From Candidatus Bathyarchaeota archaeon (lineage in GTDB: Archaea; Thermoproteota; Bathyarchaeia; 40CM-2-53-6; RBG-13-38-9), in the NCBI GenBank assembly GCA_026015225.1, contig JAOZGV010000154.1:1-17418 (forward strand): a DNA stretch of 17,418 bases. The letters are read 5' to 3'. Position 1 is the first letter of the stretch. Every line of letters starts with the position of its first letter. Of this stretch, positions 15,998 to 17,418 are shown piece by piece. A program made the position numbers and the translations under genes. The notes under the pieces were generated by a model, which saw only the letters and a program-made list of their open reading frames with translations, made no database searches and was not told where the DNA came from.

Positions 15998-16612
15998 TTA
16001 TTGAACCTTAGTCAAATTGAGCCAAATTCCGACGTGATTATTATAGTTAAAGCTTGAGTTTTGTTCTTCAAAAATCCAAAGCTCGAAGATAAGTTGAAAG
16101 TAATGGCCTCTGTTTGTGTCGTTCCATATAGTAGACTTTGAAATATTAAAAATATGGTCATTTATTTTTAATCTATCTACTTGACATTTTTCTTCATTAT
16201 ATGAGATCTCAGAAAAAGAGAACGATATGGGAATTTCCACGATCTCCTCGTTCTTGAGAAATGAGCGATGCTCATATAATGGCGGTAATGAGTTAGGATT
16301 TCCTTTATTTCTATCAGGTAATGGATCGGTTACATTTCTAAATTTAACGTAAAGAATATAATAATTGGAATAACCCATCTGATTTCGAATATTAATATGA
16401 ACTAAATTACTCTCATTGTTGGTTACATTGAAAGGGTAATCCCTGGCCGTGCGTCCTGCTCCTAATATCCAAATCTCGGAAAATTTTTCATTTCCTATAG
16501 AAGTAGGTATGATTAGACTAATTGCAGGGATGGATGCGATAAGAATTAGTATTAAACTGCTTATAGTAAAAATTAAACGGTACTCTTTAAGATACATTAA
16601 TTTCAGTCTCAA
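15998..16612 (-). CDS. DUF1616 domain surface protein
   Basis: The 204-residue protein has a short basic N terminus, one hydrophobic helix (about 13-36) and an extracytoplasmic beta-rich domain matching DUF1616: FSEIWILG (44-51), DYPFNV (58-63), then NIRNQMGYSNYYILYVKFRN (74-93). DUF1616 is an uncharacterised, mainly archaeal family often found beside glycosylation genes. Many members have several N-terminal helices; this one has a single anchor. Seven N-glycosylation sequons (Asn62, 66, 93, 156, 164, 185, 199) lie in about 170 external residues, none with a blocking proline. The start is TTG directly abutting the stop of the upstream gene (TAATTG); an ATG at codon 6 is equally plausible. The abutment implies that the two products are made together and may form one membrane complex. 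Confidence 0.85.
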   Translation of the reverse strand: MRLKLMYLKEYRLIFTISSLILILIASIPAISLIIPTSIGNEKFSEIWILGAGRTARDYPFNVTNNESNLVHINIRNQMGYSNYYILYVKFRNVTDPLPDRNKGNPNSLPPLYEHRSFLKNEEIVEIPISFSFSEISYNEEKCQVDRLKINDHIFNISKSTIWNDTNRGHYFQLIFELWIFEEQNSSFNYNNHVGIWLNLTKVQ

Positions 16613-17203
16613 TTAATATGTACTTATATTCTCCCAGCATGCGTGTTTGAGAAGCCTAATACTGTCTCCCCTTCCAAAAAAATATCGATGTTTAAAAAAT
16701 CTCCAGCTATACATGCTTCCGCAAATTATTGCAATAATTGCTATGCTGGAAATTATAAACATTCCTAGTTTTCTTTCATTATTTTTAACAATGGCATGAT
16801 TTTTTGATTGTTCAACTTTTTCTGGCAATCCTTTGATATTCTCTATTGAAAGGTCGGCATAATAAATGGTTTTTTCAAAATTACCATTTCTGTAATGCAT
16901 TTGTGCTTTGGATAATAGAGATCCACTATATGTTAATTGGTTTAAGTAATTTGTAACATCAACTTGGCTTTTTTCTGCATTTAAAACCATAATATAAGTC
17001 GAACTTACAATTTTTTCCGCTTCAGTAATTTTTGATTCCGCTTCACTCTCATTAATTGCCCCATACGTTCCAATTATAATTGATGTTGAGAATGTGATTA
17101 AAATTAAAGGAAAAATTAGAGGGTAGATGGTATTGATATTTTTAAATGTACATGCGTTGTCTTTTTTTATAATTTTTATTTTTGTTCTATTTTTTTTTCG
17201 CAT
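16613..17203 (-). CDS. Two-pass membrane protein with external helical domain, DUF1616 partner
   Basis: The 196-residue protein has a very basic N terminus (residues 2-14), a transmembrane helix (about 26-50), an external helical region (51-143) and a second helix (about 146-167) followed by a basic cytoplasmic tail. The external region has alpha-helical hairpin character, with repeated acidic and Ala/Ser positions (NESEAESKITEAEKIV at 51-66 and HYRNGNFEKTIYYADLSIENI at 103-123, a pattern like TPR helices). Similar helical segments occur in archaeal membrane proteins linked to DUF1616. The ATG has AAAGGG seven bases upstream. The stop abuts the start of the DUF1616 gene. I do not recognise a named family; a scaffold or assembly role at the membrane is inference. 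Confidence 0.75.
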   Translation of the reverse strand: MRKKNRTKIKIIKKDNACTFKNINTIYPLIFPLILITFSTSIIIGTYGAINESEAESKITEAEKIVSSTYIMVLNAEKSQVDVTNYLNQLTYSGSLLSKAQMHYRNGNFEKTIYYADLSIENIKGLPEKVEQSKNHAIVKNNERKLGMFIISSIAIIAIICGSMYSWRFFKHRYFFGRGDSIRLLKHACWENISTY

Positions 17204-17262
17204 GTTAATACCCTTTTTAATAGAATCTTGTATTGATGGATCAGATGGATAATCGTATTTTT

Positions 17263-17418
17263 TTAAGACATATTGCCCGACGTAATCCCGTCTTTCAAAT
17301 TCGTCCTAATAAATTTTCCCCATCCACCAATTCTGGGATCTGGGTTCCCAGAATGTCCTTGATTTTCTGGGAATTTATTCTTAAGAATTTTATTAAAATC
17401 CGGTATCTTAGTATCTCT
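17263..17418 (-). CDS. C-terminal end of an unrecognised gene, cut by the right window edge
   Basis: Fifty-one open codons enter from the right edge and end at TAA (17265-17263). The peptide is polar, with a Gly/Pro-rich segment HSGNPDPRIGGWGKFIRTNL (residues 22-41 of the visible part) that has the look of a conserved, folded C terminus rather than random frame. Its codon composition matches the neighbours, and it stops 59 bases before the next codirectional ATG, so cotranscription is likely. I cannot assign a family. The call as coding rests on the open frame to the edge, its orientation and its non-random composition. Confidence 0.55.
   Translation of the reverse strand, partial: RDTKIPDFNKILKNKFPENQGHSGNPDPRIGGWGKFIRTNLKDGITSGNMS

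Noticed and set aside
1..17418. CRISPR arrays, tRNA or rRNA genes and prophage genes
   Set aside because: No regularly spaced repeats, no tRNA-like GTTCRA T-loop in a fitting context, no rRNA segments and no phage structural or integrase genes were found on reading both strands.

Overview
The window reads as part of an archaeal cell-surface glycan cluster (protein N-glycosylation, S-layer sugar or exopolysaccharide). The DNA is AT-rich, roughly one third G+C by eye. The archaeal assignment rests on a DUF1616 protein (a mostly archaeal family) next to a two-pass membrane protein with an acidic helical outer domain, on ribosome-binding sites of GGTGAT/GGAG type, on frequent TTG starts, and on TATA-like boxes rather than -35/-10 pairs. 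I cannot name a genus; an uncultivated anaerobic archaeon (methanogen-like or Bathyarchaeia-like) is a guess. I see no rRNA, tRNA, CRISPR array, transposase or integrase.

Nearly everything is on the minus strand, so transcription runs right to left. From the right edge: the end of an unrecognised gene; a two-pass membrane protein; a DUF1616 surface protein; a soluble family 2 glycosyltransferase (GT2) resembling dolichyl-phosphate sugar synthases; a Gfo/Idh/MocA sugar oxidoreductase; a DUF362 protein; an AsnB-type glutamine amidotransferase; a membrane-bound GT2; a second Gfo/Idh/MocA oxidoreductase; a second DUF362 protein; a GT4 glycosyltransferase; and an NAD-dependent nucleotide-sugar epimerase/dehydratase. 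One plus-strand gene follows, a cobalamin-binding-type radical SAM enzyme convergent with the epimerase. After a 412-base divergent spacer the minus strand resumes with a membrane-anchored jelly-roll (polysaccharide-lyase-like) protein, another GT4, a polysaccharide deacetylase, and the first 28 codons of a membrane protein that overlaps the deacetylase stop (ATGA) and runs off the left edge.

A plausible working model is as follows. The SDR and the two Gfo/Idh oxidoreductases make or modify nucleotide-activated sugars. The AsnB-like enzyme amidates a uronic acid. The four glycosyltransferases assemble the chain on a lipid carrier. The deacetylase and the lyase-like protein trim it, and the radical SAM enzyme may add a methyl group or other modification to a sugar or lipid. 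No oligosaccharyltransferase, flippase or lipid-carrier phosphotransferase is visible, so the cluster probably continues on both sides.

The most unusual feature is that a Gfo/Idh oxidoreductase followed directly by a DUF362 gene occurs twice, in the same order and orientation. This suggests that the uncharacterised DUF362 protein works with the oxidoreductase in sugar metabolism.
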